Notes: generated by a model from the letters alone, not told the origin. Numbered from the stretch's first letter, positions 47,478-57,088 are shown. The stretch is 64,000 nucleotides of DNA from UBA7374 sp049890275 (GCA_049890275.1 JBMHBT010000016.1:112267-176266); one strand, 5' to 3'. Program-made: numbers and translations.

Positions 47478-49355
47478 CTATATAGCTGGAACAAGCCCAC
47501 TGGGTATCGCCAGTTTTTTATCATCGGCCCCTTTCGCGAAATTGCTCACCTCGTAGCTATTTAAAAGCGACCAATCACACTCGACCCGACCATCCCCCAG
47601 TACAATCCGACCCAACTTCTGGCGAAACCAAGCAGCCAAATCCCGATACTCCGGGTCATTAGCCACATTGTTCAATTCAAGAGGATCCTTGCGTAAGTCA
47701 TAAAGAGCCAGCTCTGCGGCGTCCACAGAACAATTCAAAGCCCATTCGATGTTTTTATTCAGAGTACCCTCCTTCGCCAAAGCAAAGCCCGGACGTGAGC
47801 GCATGGAGAACGCAAACTCCTTACTCCGCATATAGGCACGGGGACCGTAGATTAAATTCATTTCTCCCAAAGCATACGGACGTTCCTCAATCGTACCGGC
47901 AACCACACCCGCTAAATCGTAGCCATCTAAGTAGTCATACTTAGGATCTTCAAGATTCGCACCGCCTGCAGCCAGAATTGTCGGCATGAAATCAACGTAC
48001 TCAACGATATCGTCAAAGACCATCCCCGGAGGGAAGCGCTCCTTATCCGAGGAAACTACAATCGCTGCATTATGAATTGACTGACGCCAAGGGCTGAACT
48101 TCGACTCAATTCCCTGCTCGCCGAGCTGCCAACCGTGGTCACCCACTGTGTAGATAATTAAGTATTCCTCATTTTTCTTCGCACAGTACTCCTTGAAAGC
48201 AGCAACTGCCTCGCCGATCAAAGTGTCCCCGTGGGCACAGAAAGCATAGTAATCACGAATCGCTTTTTGTACCTCTGCGTCGCTGTAAGCGCGACCCGCA
48301 GAAACATCCTCCGGTGAGTTGGCAATAATCTTCATTCCCGTTGCCAACTTTTTCAATTGCGGAGGCAGTTTCTCCAGGTTTTCCAACGAAAACTCCGGCA
48401 CACGATACACCTTATCCGCAAAGCGATCCCGGTACGACTGCGGCGGCAGTACTGGCGTATGCGGCAGACGAAGCCCTACCTCGATCATAAAAGGCTTGTC
48501 CGAAGGCACACCGGTCATCTCCTCCCCATACGAAGAAACATAGGTCGAATCCGCATTCCCGATATAATCCGTAAACTCCTTCACGATAAAATGATCCAGT
48601 GTCTTGTCTGCTGGCTGCGGATTGCGCCCTCCGTAGATCAAAGCCTTCGAAAAGAACCCCTCCGGATAAGCCCGCAGAAGATCCAAATCACGATTTGTCT
48701 GTTCGATCTCCGCAATATCCTCCGCACGAAGTGGCTCACCCGTACGCCGTGTAAAATACTCACGGATGCGTCCATCCGCATACATCACTTTCTCCTGATT
48801 CCCCAGAACCGTCCACTTGCCGTCGACATTTCCACCCTCCACATGCGAATAGATGTCACCCACATCATTCCTCTGCAAATCGTGCTTAAAATGTACCCGC
48901 TTTCCAAACAGACCATCTGTATTGTAATCGTTCGGCACGGTATAAATGTAAGAGTCCATCTTACCAAACGCACCTGTACTATAACCGTATTCACGCATCG
49001 TCTGATGCACGATCGGCTTCACGAAATCCGCCTTTTGATGTGTCAATTCAAAAGCATAATGCCCGTTGCGAAAAGGATAACGCCCACTGTGCATCGATCC
49101 CCGCGAAGGACCACAAGCAGGGGCATTGACAATCGCACGCGTAAAAAGAACGCCCTCCGCAGCCAGTGCATCGATTTCCGGCGACTCCACATAACCAAGA
49201 GGACTTTCATCGGTACCGTAAACCGCACGATTATAACAGGCCAAAGAATCGGCCCTTTGATCATCCGTCACAATCCAGAGGATATTCGGCTGATTTTCAG
49301 TCGCATTGACTAAGGAGGCACAAAAGAGAAGTAAGATTGAGGTAGACTTTAACAT
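47478..49355 (-). CDS. Secreted formylglycine-dependent sulfatase (S1 family), copy 1
   Basis: The 625-residue protein starts at ATG 49355, preceded by GGGGGT, and has a signal peptide (STSILLLFCASLVNA). Metal-site Asp residues are in IVTDDQRAD (D31, D32), and C81 in CGPSR is the CxPSR site that becomes formylglycine. VGDHGWQLGE supplies the second metal site. The size is larger than most S1 sulfatases. In this locus the likely substrate is a sulfated galactose unit, for example galactose- or L-galactose-6-sulfate. The maturing enzyme (FGE or anSME) is not in the window. Confidence 0.9.
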   Translation of the reverse strand: MLKSTSILLLFCASLVNATENQPNILWIVTDDQRADSLACYNRAVYGTDESPLGYVESPEIDALAAEGVLFTRAIVNAPACGPSRGSMHSGRYPFRNGHYAFELTHQKADFVKPIVHQTMREYGYSTGAFGKMDSYIYTVPNDYNTDGLFGKRVHFKHDLQRNDVGDIYSHVEGGNVDGKWTVLGNQEKVMYADGRIREYFTRRTGEPLRAEDIAEIEQTNRDLDLLRAYPEGFFSKALIYGGRNPQPADKTLDHFIVKEFTDYIGNADSTYVSSYGEEMTGVPSDKPFMIEVGLRLPHTPVLPPQSYRDRFADKVYRVPEFSLENLEKLPPQLKKLATGMKIIANSPEDVSAGRAYSDAEVQKAIRDYYAFCAHGDTLIGEAVAAFKEYCAKKNEEYLIIYTVGDHGWQLGEQGIESKFSPWRQSIHNAAIVVSSDKERFPPGMVFDDIVEYVDFMPTILAAGGANLEDPKYDYLDGYDLAGVVAGTIEERPYALGEMNLIYGPRAYMRSKEFAFSMRSRPGFALAKEGTLNKNIEWALNCSVDAAELALYDLRKDPLELNNVANDPEYRDLAAWFRQKLGRIVLGDGRVECDWSLLNSYEVSNFAKGADDKKLAIPSGLVPAI

Positions 49356-49470
49356 ACCCCCGAAAACTGAGGTAATTCCAAACCGAGAACAATTAATCTT
49401 TAGATAGGTTAAACGACTGCAGGCAAAATGCCGGGTGAATGGACCCGACCGCATTCCGCCCGCCCCAACA

Positions 49471-50475
49471 CTAAATTGTCTTCAAATGCTTGAGACGATC
49501 AATACCTACCGCTATAATAACAATCGTACCGATAATAATTTCCTGCACATAGGTTTCTGCCCCCAACATGGTGCAGGTACTGCCGAGAGTCGACATGATC
49601 AATGCTCCGACGAATGTGCCTATGGCAGAGCCTTCACCACCACTCAAAGAACCTCCGCCAATCACAACAGCAGCAATGATATTCAGCTCTAGGCCAACGG
49701 CTATAGTCGGATTGCCACTGCCCAGGAAAGAATACTGCATAATACCAGCGAGTCCGGTAAAAACCCCGCAAAGAACATAAATCAATACCTTCTTCTGTTC
49801 GACCTGAACACCGCAAAGGCGGGCTGTATTCTCACTCGATCCAATTGCGTAAATATGACGTCCTAAAACCGTTTTTTTGAGTAATACCGCAATAATTATA
49901 ATGGCCGCAAGAAGTAGGTAAAAGCCAACTCCAATACCAAAGAATCCATCGTAATCCATGAAACTCTGAGCCAAATTATCCGGAGTACGAACCGATTCGC
50001 CCCCCGCTATCCACTTCGCTATTCCGCGAAATATCTGCATCGTACCCAGCGTGACAATAAAAGGTATGATCTTCAGTACAGAAGAGAGAAAGCCGTTGAT
50101 AAAACCGCACAAGCTACAAGCTGCAATTGTCCCGAGAGAAGCCAAAATGACCATAAAGACAGGAACTTGATCCATCTCAGAAGCGCTGACACTACCACCG
50201 TTGAGTAGAACCGCGAATAGCACGGTGGCTAGGGCAATTTGGGATCCAACGCTCAGATCGATACCCGCACTAATGATCACCAAAGTCATTCCGAGTGCTG
50301 CAATGCCAACAACTACGGTTTGTATCAAAATCGTTTTTATATTGTCCAAGCTGGTATAACTGGCGAGGTCACTTCCGCTTGGGTCATTGATCTGAATCGC
50401 AACGAGACTGACGAGGATGACAAAGATCAGACCAATAAAAGGTAGGAATTGTGATAAAAACTGTTTTACTTTCAT
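49471..50475 (-). CDS. Sugar ABC transporter permease, RbsC-like (system 1)
   Basis: The product is 334 residues from ATG 50475 with about 8-10 membrane helices. The CUT2 permease motifs are IISAGIDLSVGS, GTMQIFRGIA, AIGSSENTARLCGV and VVIGGGSLSGGEGS. It is the only permease of this system, so it should work as a homodimer. It follows the ATPase by 19 bp and precedes the sulfatase gene by 115 bp. The imported sugar is unknown; CUT2 systems carry monosaccharides. Confidence 0.92.
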   Translation of the reverse strand: MKVKQFLSQFLPFIGLIFVILVSLVAIQINDPSGSDLASYTSLDNIKTILIQTVVVGIAALGMTLVIISAGIDLSVGSQIALATVLFAVLLNGGSVSASEMDQVPVFMVILASLGTIAACSLCGFINGFLSSVLKIIPFIVTLGTMQIFRGIAKWIAGGESVRTPDNLAQSFMDYDGFFGIGVGFYLLLAAIIIIAVLLKKTVLGRHIYAIGSSENTARLCGVQVEQKKVLIYVLCGVFTGLAGIMQYSFLGSGNPTIAVGLELNIIAAVVIGGGSLSGGEGSAIGTFVGALIMSTLGSTCTMLGAETYVQEIIIGTIVIIAVGIDRLKHLKTI

Positions 50476-50494
50476 AAGAATCAATTGATTTGGT

Positions 50495-51997
50495 TCATTT
50501 TGACTTCATTCCCCTTGTCGCATAGGACATGACTTCATGCGTACTCCATTCCTTGACTGATTGTATAGGACTCAAATTCCCCCGGTACATAACCGCGAGC
50601 GTATCACAAACCCCCTGCAGCTCAGGCAAATAGGAACTCACGAGAATAACAGACTTACCCTTTGAGGCGAGTTGCTGAATTAAGCGGTAAATTTCCACCT
50701 TACTCCCCACGTCAATACCACGTGTCGGTTCATCCAAGAAGAATACCTGCGAGTCATGATTCATCAAACGGGCAATGGCTACTTTCTGCTGATTACCACC
50801 GGAGAGTGTGCGAATCGGATCTGTTGTTGAATGACATTTAAGACCCAGTTCTGACGCCCATTTGTCAGCTGTGGATTTCTCTTTTTTCAGATCGATCACA
50901 CCGTACTTCGTCTCTTTTTGCAATGCGGAGAGTGTTGTATTTTCTACAATGCTCATCCTTTGAGCTAACCCCTCTGATTTACGATCTTCACTCAAGTAGT
51001 CGAGCCCCGCCCTCAAGCTACGCTTCGGTGTCCTGCGCTGGTGCCCTAGATCCAATGAGTCCTGAATACCAACTTTGCCATCCACCATCGGATCCAAACC
51101 AAAGAGAACGCGTAACAATTCCGAACGCCCGGCTCCAATAAGTCCGAAAATACCTAAAATCTCTCCTTCATGAAGTTGAAAAGAAACACCTTTTGGAAAT
51201 TCAACCCCACTGATATGACTACAACGCAATATAGGTGCCCCTATTTCATGAGGGAGTCTGGGGTACATTTCCTCTAAGTCGCGACCGATCATTCTTTCTA
51301 TGATCTCTTCAATTGAGACAGAATCGATCCTTCCAGCACCACATGTCTGTCCATCTCTGAGGATCGTATAACGATCCGATATCTCACGAACTTCTTCGAG
51401 AAAATGACTGATATAGATAATTGCGATTCCTTGGTCTTTTAACTTTCGGATAACCGCAAAGAGGGTTCGGGTATCTTCAGTAGACAAAGAGCTGGTTGGC
51501 TCATCCATGATGATTATTTTTGCCTCACTCACGATCGCGCGGGCAATTTCAACCAGCTGCTGTGTGCCAATTTTTAATGATCCGACCAAAGTATTCGGCT
51601 TCAAATCTGCACGTCCAAGCAATGCCAGAGCCGCTTCGATTTTCTCTGTCTTTTTCTTATTTAAACCGTAGTGACTCTGCTCAACCCCTAGTAGAATGTT
51701 ATCCTCAATGCTCAAGTGCGGAGCCAGCGTTAGCTCCTGATAAATCATGGCAATGCCTGCCCGACGGCCCTCCTGCGGGCAACCCGGCGCATAATCCTCT
51801 CCATTCAAGGCCAGACGGCCCTCGGTCGGTTGATGGGCACCGCTGAGAATTTTCATCAAAGTGCTTTTGCCGGCACCGTTTTCTCCAATCAGTGCGTGTA
51901 CCTCGCCCGCAAAAATAGTCAGCTGAACACCCCGGAGAGCATGCACCGGCCCAAAGCGTTTGTGAACACCCTCCAATTGCAGGATTGGCTTGCCCAT
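50495..51997 (-). CDS. Sugar ABC transporter ATPase, RbsA-like (system 1)
   Basis: The 500-residue tandem ABC protein has N-half Walker A GENGAGKSTLMK, Walker B IIIMDEPTSSL and a degenerate signature. The C-half has a degenerate Walker A (GLIGAGRSEL), an intact LSGGNQQKV signature and FFLDEPTRGID. One active and one degenerate site is the normal CUT2 pattern. It lies 3 bp after the binding protein gene. Confidence 0.93.
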   Translation of the reverse strand: MGKPILQLEGVHKRFGPVHALRGVQLTIFAGEVHALIGENGAGKSTLMKILSGAHQPTEGRLALNGEDYAPGCPQEGRRAGIAMIYQELTLAPHLSIEDNILLGVEQSHYGLNKKKTEKIEAALALLGRADLKPNTLVGSLKIGTQQLVEIARAIVSEAKIIIMDEPTSSLSTEDTRTLFAVIRKLKDQGIAIIYISHFLEEVREISDRYTILRDGQTCGAGRIDSVSIEEIIERMIGRDLEEMYPRLPHEIGAPILRCSHISGVEFPKGVSFQLHEGEILGIFGLIGAGRSELLRVLFGLDPMVDGKVGIQDSLDLGHQRRTPKRSLRAGLDYLSEDRKSEGLAQRMSIVENTTLSALQKETKYGVIDLKKEKSTADKWASELGLKCHSTTDPIRTLSGGNQQKVAIARLMNHDSQVFFLDEPTRGIDVGSKVEIYRLIQQLASKGKSVILVSSYLPELQGVCDTLAVMYRGNLSPIQSVKEWSTHEVMSYATRGMKSK

Positions 51998-52000
51998 AGA

Positions 52001-52990
52001 CTACTGTAGCCAGGATTGATAGTCCGGGAAGAGGACTTCCTTCATGCTCGCACTGTTCATGTTTTCTTTCGTGATGATCGCTACTCCTGTATCGACCGTC
52101 TTAGAGACTGCTTTGCCCTCGATCAGATGAATCGAGGTTACCACAGCGAGATAGCCCATATTAAAGGGGTCTTGGGCAGCCGTTGCGGCGAGCAAGCCAT
52201 TGCTGATTGAATCGGCGATATAGGAATTAAAATCAAAGCCGATAATTTTGATCTTTCCCTTCAAAGGAGACTTCTCCATCGCACGAAGCATGCCTTCCGT
52301 AGTCGTTTGATTACTACAAAAAATACCATCCAATTGTCCCCCATCTTTTTGTAGGATACGGGAACCGACTTCCTGAGACTTTACTTCATCGCCACCCCGC
52401 TGGGAGTCAGAAATGACTTCAACTCCAGGATAGGCCTCTAAACCATGCAAAAAACCTGCTTCTCTTTGCGCGGTACTTGCAGAACCTTCCACATAGCGAA
52501 GCAAGGCGACTTTGCCCTTTCCACCCAGGGCAGTAGCCATCGCTTCCGCGCACAAGACGCCCCCTTGAAAATTATCTGTCGCCACAAATGAGGCATAGGC
52601 GCTCTCATCTTCCAGTCCGGAATCCCATACCACTGTCTGGATACCCTTTTTCTGTGCATTGGCTATCGATTTGACCAAATCGACTGCATCCACAGGCGCT
52701 ACTGCCAGGGCATCTACATTTTTAATGGTCAGATTCTGCACTGTTTTAATCTGCTCGGAACGGTCGTTGGCGATTGCCGGTGGCTGCCAGATAACATCAT
52801 ACCCTTCGTTCTCGCTGGCCGCCTTCATCACTCCGCCTTGTACCATTTTCCAAAATTCAACATCACCCGCCTTCGGTACAATTGCGATGCGCGGAAGTTT
52901 TTCACCGCTCACGGCACTGTCTGATGGGTCACCGCATCCGGATAACAGAACACACAGACTCACAAAGCAAATTTGGAATAAAGTTTTCAT
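52001..52990 (-). CDS. Sugar-binding lipoprotein, RbsB-like (system 1)
   Basis: The 329-residue protein has a lipoprotein signal with lipobox LLSGC at about 15-19. The periplasmic binding protein type 1 fold reads IAIVPKAGDVEFWKMVQGG, ALAVAPVDAVDLV, and GIFCSNQTTTEGML. It delivers sugar to the RbsA/RbsC-like pair downstream. It is the first gene of the block, after a 571-bp non-coding gap with paired inverted repeats, suggesting its own control. Confidence 0.92.
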   Translation of the reverse strand: MKTLFQICFVSLCVLLSGCGDPSDSAVSGEKLPRIAIVPKAGDVEFWKMVQGGVMKAASENEGYDVIWQPPAIANDRSEQIKTVQNLTIKNVDALAVAPVDAVDLVKSIANAQKKGIQTVVWDSGLEDESAYASFVATDNFQGGVLCAEAMATALGGKGKVALLRYVEGSASTAQREAGFLHGLEAYPGVEVISDSQRGGDEVKSQEVGSRILQKDGGQLDGIFCSNQTTTEGMLRAMEKSPLKGKIKIIGFDFNSYIADSISNGLLAATAAQDPFNMGYLAVVTSIHLIEGKAVSKTVDTGVAIITKENMNSASMKEVLFPDYQSWLQ

Positions 52991-53081
52991 AGGGTTTTCT
53001 CAGTTTCTGACTCGATAAATTACAGAATTAATGGGCACTCAGTGCATCCATGGGCGGGGCACAAGGGTATCTGCTCAAACC

Positions 53082-53145
53082 GCACATGATTGACTAGCAA
53101 TATAATTGTACACGAGAAGTTAAAAAGACTGTGACGATCATGTGC
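53082..53145. promoter_or_regulatory. Widely spaced inverted repeat upstream of the rbsB-like gene
   Basis: GCACATGAT (53082-53090) and ATCATGTGC (53137-53145) are exact reverse complements 46 bp apart, 92-155 bp upstream of the binding-protein start. Between them on the minus strand is TACAATTATATT, a possible -10. Repressor binding on both sides of a promoter would give this pattern. GATCATGT also occurs upstream of the second binding protein gene at 63377-63384. Confidence 0.35.
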
Positions 53146-53481
53146 AACACCTAGGTTTTTCGAAACTTTATATGAACAAAGGCCTGCAGTAACTCAGATG
53201 ATGCAGCCGAACGAAACAAACCTGACCCGCTGGTACGAGAGGCTCTTCATCGGATTGCGATTAGTACACCCAACCACTGGCCTATGAAAAAACGTACTTC
53301 TGCGCCACAAGCAGATACCTGTCTTCTGCAAGAGCGATACCACCCGATTGCTGTGCTATAAATACCGTACTGTTGGTACGTCGATGAGAGTATCCCGACC
53401 CGAGTATCTCCATAGAGTGAGAGGCAGACCAAAGCCAGCAATGACTTCTTTACCTAGCTTACCGTTCAACACTTAGAATCG

Positions 53482-53515
53482 TTTCATTCAATACAATGAG
53501 TTGATTGAAATGAAA
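53482..53515. repeat. Imperfect inverted repeat near the DUF1080 gene end
   Basis: TTTCATTCAAT (53482-53492) is matched by ATTGAAATGAAA (53504-53515), identical on reverse complement except for one extra T. The 11-bp spacer gives it an operator-like size. It lies 47 bp past the DUF1080 stop and has no T-run after it. Confidence 0.3.
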
Positions 53516-53561
53516 TACAATTTGAACATACGTCTATACCGCAACCACTCTCAATAGAAAG

Positions 53562-54545
53562 CTAAAGCTCTTTCAACCATATGTTTCGAAACTGGAGAAT
53601 GTTTGAATGATCCTGCAAAAGGATATCTACCTTCGACTGAGAACAAGAAATCTCCATTTTATTGTGCACAATCTTGTCATTCAGGCGTACCGTTAAGATC
53701 GCAGTTTGACCATCCCCCTGAGGCAACTGGATTTCCACGTCATAAGTTTGCCAAGCTAACGGCGGCCCAGCAGCGTTAACCTTCGGAGGAATACGTTTAT
53801 AAATGGCTCCGGATTCATTCCAATAACCATGAGAAGTATAACTATTTAAAATCTGGATTTCACCGATGCCCCTAAAAAAGAGACCACTATTGCCTCTGTA
53901 TTCGGTCGGTTGATTAGCCTCCACAGGATAACGAAACTCCATGTGAAATCGCATACTGCCGTATTTTCTTTTGGTTACTATATTCCCCCCAAGACCCTCA
54001 GCCTGGTTTTTTCTGTGCGCAGAGGCCACTACTTGCATCGTATCATCCAATTTATCCCAAGTTACTGGTTTGCCCGACTCATGATGCCATTGATCAAAAG
54101 AACTACCGTCAAAAAGAACGATAGCTCCTTCAGGTGGCTTCAGTCCGAGTGTACTGGAAGAATACGGCGGAAGCTTTTTCAGTGTAAATGCAAGCCTATC
54201 ACCATGAAGGTTACCCAAACCTTGGATCGTATCCCCTTCAAAAACCACACAAAATCCGTCCTGATTCACCTGAAGCGTGTGATGGTTTCCCGGAACTACG
54301 ATATCTAAATACGGCACGGCTCGGTTATACAATTCGGGCAACAAAACGACCCGATAATGGTCATTTTTTACCGGTAAAAGCTGTGCATAAATTTGGGGTC
54401 GTACTCGTTCATGGCCTTGGGTCGCACCAATCCATTCTCCAGCCCAATCTCCCATGAGCGGATAATCCGCCGGATCCGCATACTCCATAGCTTGAATTTG
54501 TGCACATACAATTACAGTGCATAATGAAGATAGAAGTCGTTTCAT
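53562..54545 (-). CDS. Secreted DUF1080 (3-keto-disaccharide hydrolase family) protein
   Basis: The 327-residue protein has a signal peptide (LLSSLCTVIVCAQIQAM), an N-terminal region of about 110 residues (MGDWAGEWIGATQGHERVRP) and a DUF1080 jelly-roll from about 138. Family marks are AIVLFDGSSFDQW, RGNSGLFFRG, EIQILNSY and WQTYDVEI. Some family members hydrolyse 3-keto-glycosides produced by partner oxidoreductases. The next upstream gene encodes a Tat-exported oxidoreductase, matching that pairing. It is 93 bp downstream of that gene. Confidence 0.85.
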   Translation of the reverse strand: MKRLLSSLCTVIVCAQIQAMEYADPADYPLMGDWAGEWIGATQGHERVRPQIYAQLLPVKNDHYRVVLLPELYNRAVPYLDIVVPGNHHTLQVNQDGFCVVFEGDTIQGLGNLHGDRLAFTLKKLPPYSSSTLGLKPPEGAIVLFDGSSFDQWHHESGKPVTWDKLDDTMQVVASAHRKNQAEGLGGNIVTKRKYGSMRFHMEFRYPVEANQPTEYRGNSGLFFRGIGEIQILNSYTSHGYWNESGAIYKRIPPKVNAAGPPLAWQTYDVEIQLPQGDGQTAILTVRLNDKIVHNKMEISCSQSKVDILLQDHSNILQFRNIWLKEL

Positions 54546-54638
54546 ATTCTAAACACTGCTTCAAAAAGTATCTCTTATTTCATGCTCGGATAGAAAAAAT
54601 TTACAATCCTGACTCACTCTGAGGGGGATCCACTCCAT

Positions 54639-55934
54639 TCAGGCTTCTTTTTCCCAATCTCGGGGTTCAGGGCCGTGGCAAAGTACATTCGCTTCAGCAT
54701 CATTCTTGAATATTTCCTGTTTTGGGTCCCAATGCAATTTGCGGCCCAACTGGATGCAAATCACCCCTGCGTGCAACATTGTAGACATGTGATGCAAGTC
54801 AATAGCCGGGTAAATAGGATCTTTACGAGCCTTCACACCATCAAGAAAATCACGGTGCTCGGCAGGGGGTCTTGCCCAATGTTTACTTTCACCTTCAGTA
54901 TAACGCTTACGCAGTATTTTGGGATCACTGGCCTCTATACCTGAGCTCCAAGTTTTGCGTCGTATCCATCCCTTACTGCCAAAAAACTCCAGAGAGCAAC
55001 CGTCTGGATCCCAACCGCCCTTCGGACCATTCTTCACATGCATTTGTACCCCGTTACCATAGAGGTAGTTCAAATCAAACTGAATTGGTACGTCGGTCAA
55101 CCTGCCCTCTGGTATGACACCTGAACCCGAAACCTCAACAGGACATACATCCGGATCATTTATAGCCACTTGCGCGGTATCCACTAAGTGTGTTCCCATA
55201 TCAAGAATAGCGCCTTTGGAGTAAGACCCGATACTGCGCCACTGCCAAAAACCGGTACGGTTCTTAGAAAAATCATGAAATGCAGCAGGGCCCTGCCAAA
55301 TATTCCAGTCCAGATCAGCAGGCGGTTCACAAGCATCCTCTAAAGGAAAGTCCATACCTGCAGGGATGACTACATTCACGCGCTCGAGTGTGCCGATCTC
55401 ACCGTTTTTAACCCACTCTACGATTTTATGAAAATGAATAGAAGAGCGATCCTCAATACCTGCCTGAAAGATTGCCTCTTGCTTTCTGCATACCTCAACC
55501 AAATGGCGTCCTTCCTTAATATTCAAAGTAGGCTTTTCGCAAAATACGTCCTTACCCGCTTCCATAGCTAAAACCGACATCGGTACATGCCAGTGGTCAG
55601 GTGTCGAAATAACCACAGCATCTATTGTTGGGTCATAGATAATGTCACGAAAGTCCTGAGTCACCTGACAACCCACTCCGCCGTAGGCTTCATTGACTTT
55701 TTTCTGAGCTTCCAAAGCCCGGCTTCTATACGCATCGCAAACACTCACCACCTGGCAATCTTTCTCATTGAGAAAAGACCTCAGGTTACGCGCGACCCCT
55801 TGATAACCAACTCCGATAAAACCCAAAGTTAACTTTTTAGAAGGAGCAAAATCACCCAAAACTCTCGAGGGGAGGATCACAGGAAACGAAGAGGCAACCA
55901 AACCTGAATGCTTTAAAAAGGTTCTTCGTTTCAT
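54639..55934 (-). CDS. Tat-exported Gfo/Idh/MocA family oxidoreductase
   Basis: The 431-residue protein begins MKRRTFLKHSG, a twin-arginine signal, so it is exported folded with its cofactor bound. The Rossmann loop is GFIGVGYQG (38-46), the catalytic-site lysine is in CEKPT (E133-K134), and the C-terminal alpha/beta domain has the substrate histidine region MGTHLVDTA. Exported members can oxidise C3 of glycosides with tightly held NAD. It lies between the GH16 and DUF1080 genes. Confidence 0.9.
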   Translation of the reverse strand: MKRRTFLKHSGLVASSFPVILPSRVLGDFAPSKKLTLGFIGVGYQGVARNLRSFLNEKDCQVVSVCDAYRSRALEAQKKVNEAYGGVGCQVTQDFRDIIYDPTIDAVVISTPDHWHVPMSVLAMEAGKDVFCEKPTLNIKEGRHLVEVCRKQEAIFQAGIEDRSSIHFHKIVEWVKNGEIGTLERVNVVIPAGMDFPLEDACEPPADLDWNIWQGPAAFHDFSKNRTGFWQWRSIGSYSKGAILDMGTHLVDTAQVAINDPDVCPVEVSGSGVIPEGRLTDVPIQFDLNYLYGNGVQMHVKNGPKGGWDPDGCSLEFFGSKGWIRRKTWSSGIEASDPKILRKRYTEGESKHWARPPAEHRDFLDGVKARKDPIYPAIDLHHMSTMLHAGVICIQLGRKLHWDPKQEIFKNDAEANVLCHGPEPRDWEKEA

Positions 55935-56000
55935 ATTTATCAGGGAGAGATTGCGTTCGATATGAGATTTCCTTTACAGCGAGCAAAAGTAAAGAGGAAC

Positions 56001-56873
56001 TCACTCTTTGACCAATTTCCAAGTACGGATCCAATCATATTGAGTCGTTCGTTCTTCTAAAGTTCCGGATGCAACTAAACCGCCATCTTCAGGGATCGGA
56101 TTCCAGTTATAGGTTTCGATTGCCATATGGAGATATGCCGGGATATCCCATTTCGACTTCGGCCGAATGGAATGCATATATTTACCATCTAGGAAGAACT
56201 GAATCTCTTCCGGAGACTTCCACCAAGCGCCATAGACAAAGAAACGGCTATGATTTTTTTCATTGATAGTAGTATAGTTTCCTGCAGAGGTTTGTCGAGG
56301 TTCCGAAAAATAGCGCCAATGGTGAGTGTTGGAGTGGAAGCCCTGATCGTATTTTTTGTTTGAACGACCCGGCTTCCGAGTGACTCTTCCAACACACTCC
56401 TGGATATCCGTCTCCAGTGCTTCATCAGGCCCGCCGATTGTCAACAGCCAGAAGGTAGAAGACATCTCCGTTTTGTTCGCTTTCATACGGCATTCATAGT
56501 ACCAACCCGGTTCACCCGGCTCGATCGAACGCACAATACCACCCGAGTAAGTGTACAGACCCTCTTCGCCCTCGAAGGGTTCGTCTAACACGCCTACCTG
56601 CACACAAAGATTTCCGTCTTTAACGGATACGTTTTCGGCAAGAAAGAGACCCGGCGGACGGCCGATCCAGGTAAAGCTATTTTGGTTCGGTTCAACCTGC
56701 CATTTCTTTAAGTCGACAGACTCAGCTGAAAAGTCATCAGACATGTTCTCGACCTTTTCCCACTGCATGCCATCCGGACGCGGGTCTTCACCGGGAATAA
56801 ATGTAGGGCTACTCTGCCCGACTAAAAAGAGCGAACAGAGCGGCAATAAAAAGACAGACAAATTTGTTTTCAT
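56001..56873 (-). CDS. GH16 beta-agarase/porphyranase-type endo-galactanase
   Basis: Counting from ATG 56873 the product is 290 residues with a signal peptide (LSVFLLPLCSLFLVGQS). The GH16 catalytic motif is ETDIQE, giving E154, D156 and E159. WIGRPPGLF and NVSVKDGNL are typical of the agarase/porphyranase branch rather than laminarinases. It has no extra module. It is the first gene of the minus-strand galactan block and is divergent from the second sulfatase across 215 bp. Confidence 0.88.
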   Translation of the reverse strand: MKTNLSVFLLPLCSLFLVGQSSPTFIPGEDPRPDGMQWEKVENMSDDFSAESVDLKKWQVEPNQNSFTWIGRPPGLFLAENVSVKDGNLCVQVGVLDEPFEGEEGLYTYSGGIVRSIEPGEPGWYYECRMKANKTEMSSTFWLLTIGGPDEALETDIQECVGRVTRKPGRSNKKYDQGFHSNTHHWRYFSEPRQTSAGNYTTINEKNHSRFFVYGAWWKSPEEIQFFLDGKYMHSIRPKSKWDIPAYLHMAIETYNWNPIPEDGGLVASGTLEERTTQYDWIRTWKLVKE

Positions 56874-57088
56874 TGTGATGTATTTTTTCTCTCCTTCAAA
56901 ATTAAAGGATGCTTTTGAAAAATGTCTTTTTATTCCGAATAGATAGGCTAACATAATTATAACTACACCTGGACTGTGCAATAAATTAGGCAATCGATTT
57001 GGATAAATAAAGCGATCAATATAAAGATATCTATTTTTAGTTAGTGCACTGGTATTTCAGGAGTAGATACTGGAGGAAAATCTTCTTT

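Larger units (their letters stand above)
52991..53561. other. 571-bp intergenic region between rbsB-like and DUF1080 genes
   Basis: I see no convincing gene here. The longest frame (53247-53441, minus) is 64 codons with no recognisable family. Structured parts are a 9-bp inverted repeat with wide spacing at 53082-53145, a short hairpin CGTAC-tgttg-GTACG near 53367-53381, and an imperfect inverted repeat at 53482-53515. The region separates two halves of an otherwise colinear minus-strand locus, so it probably holds the promoter for the 52990-38462 block. Confidence 0.6.

Noticed and set aside
48357..49313. 318-codon open frame on the plus strand
   Set aside because: It is antisense to the sulfatase gene, is very rich in R/I/H, and has no family features. 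The opposite strand carries clear catalytic motifs.
53247..53441. Possible gene remnant in the 571-bp gap
   Set aside because: It is only 64 codons, with no family signal in any frame. A neighbouring frame looked protein-like briefly but ends in a stop without homology.
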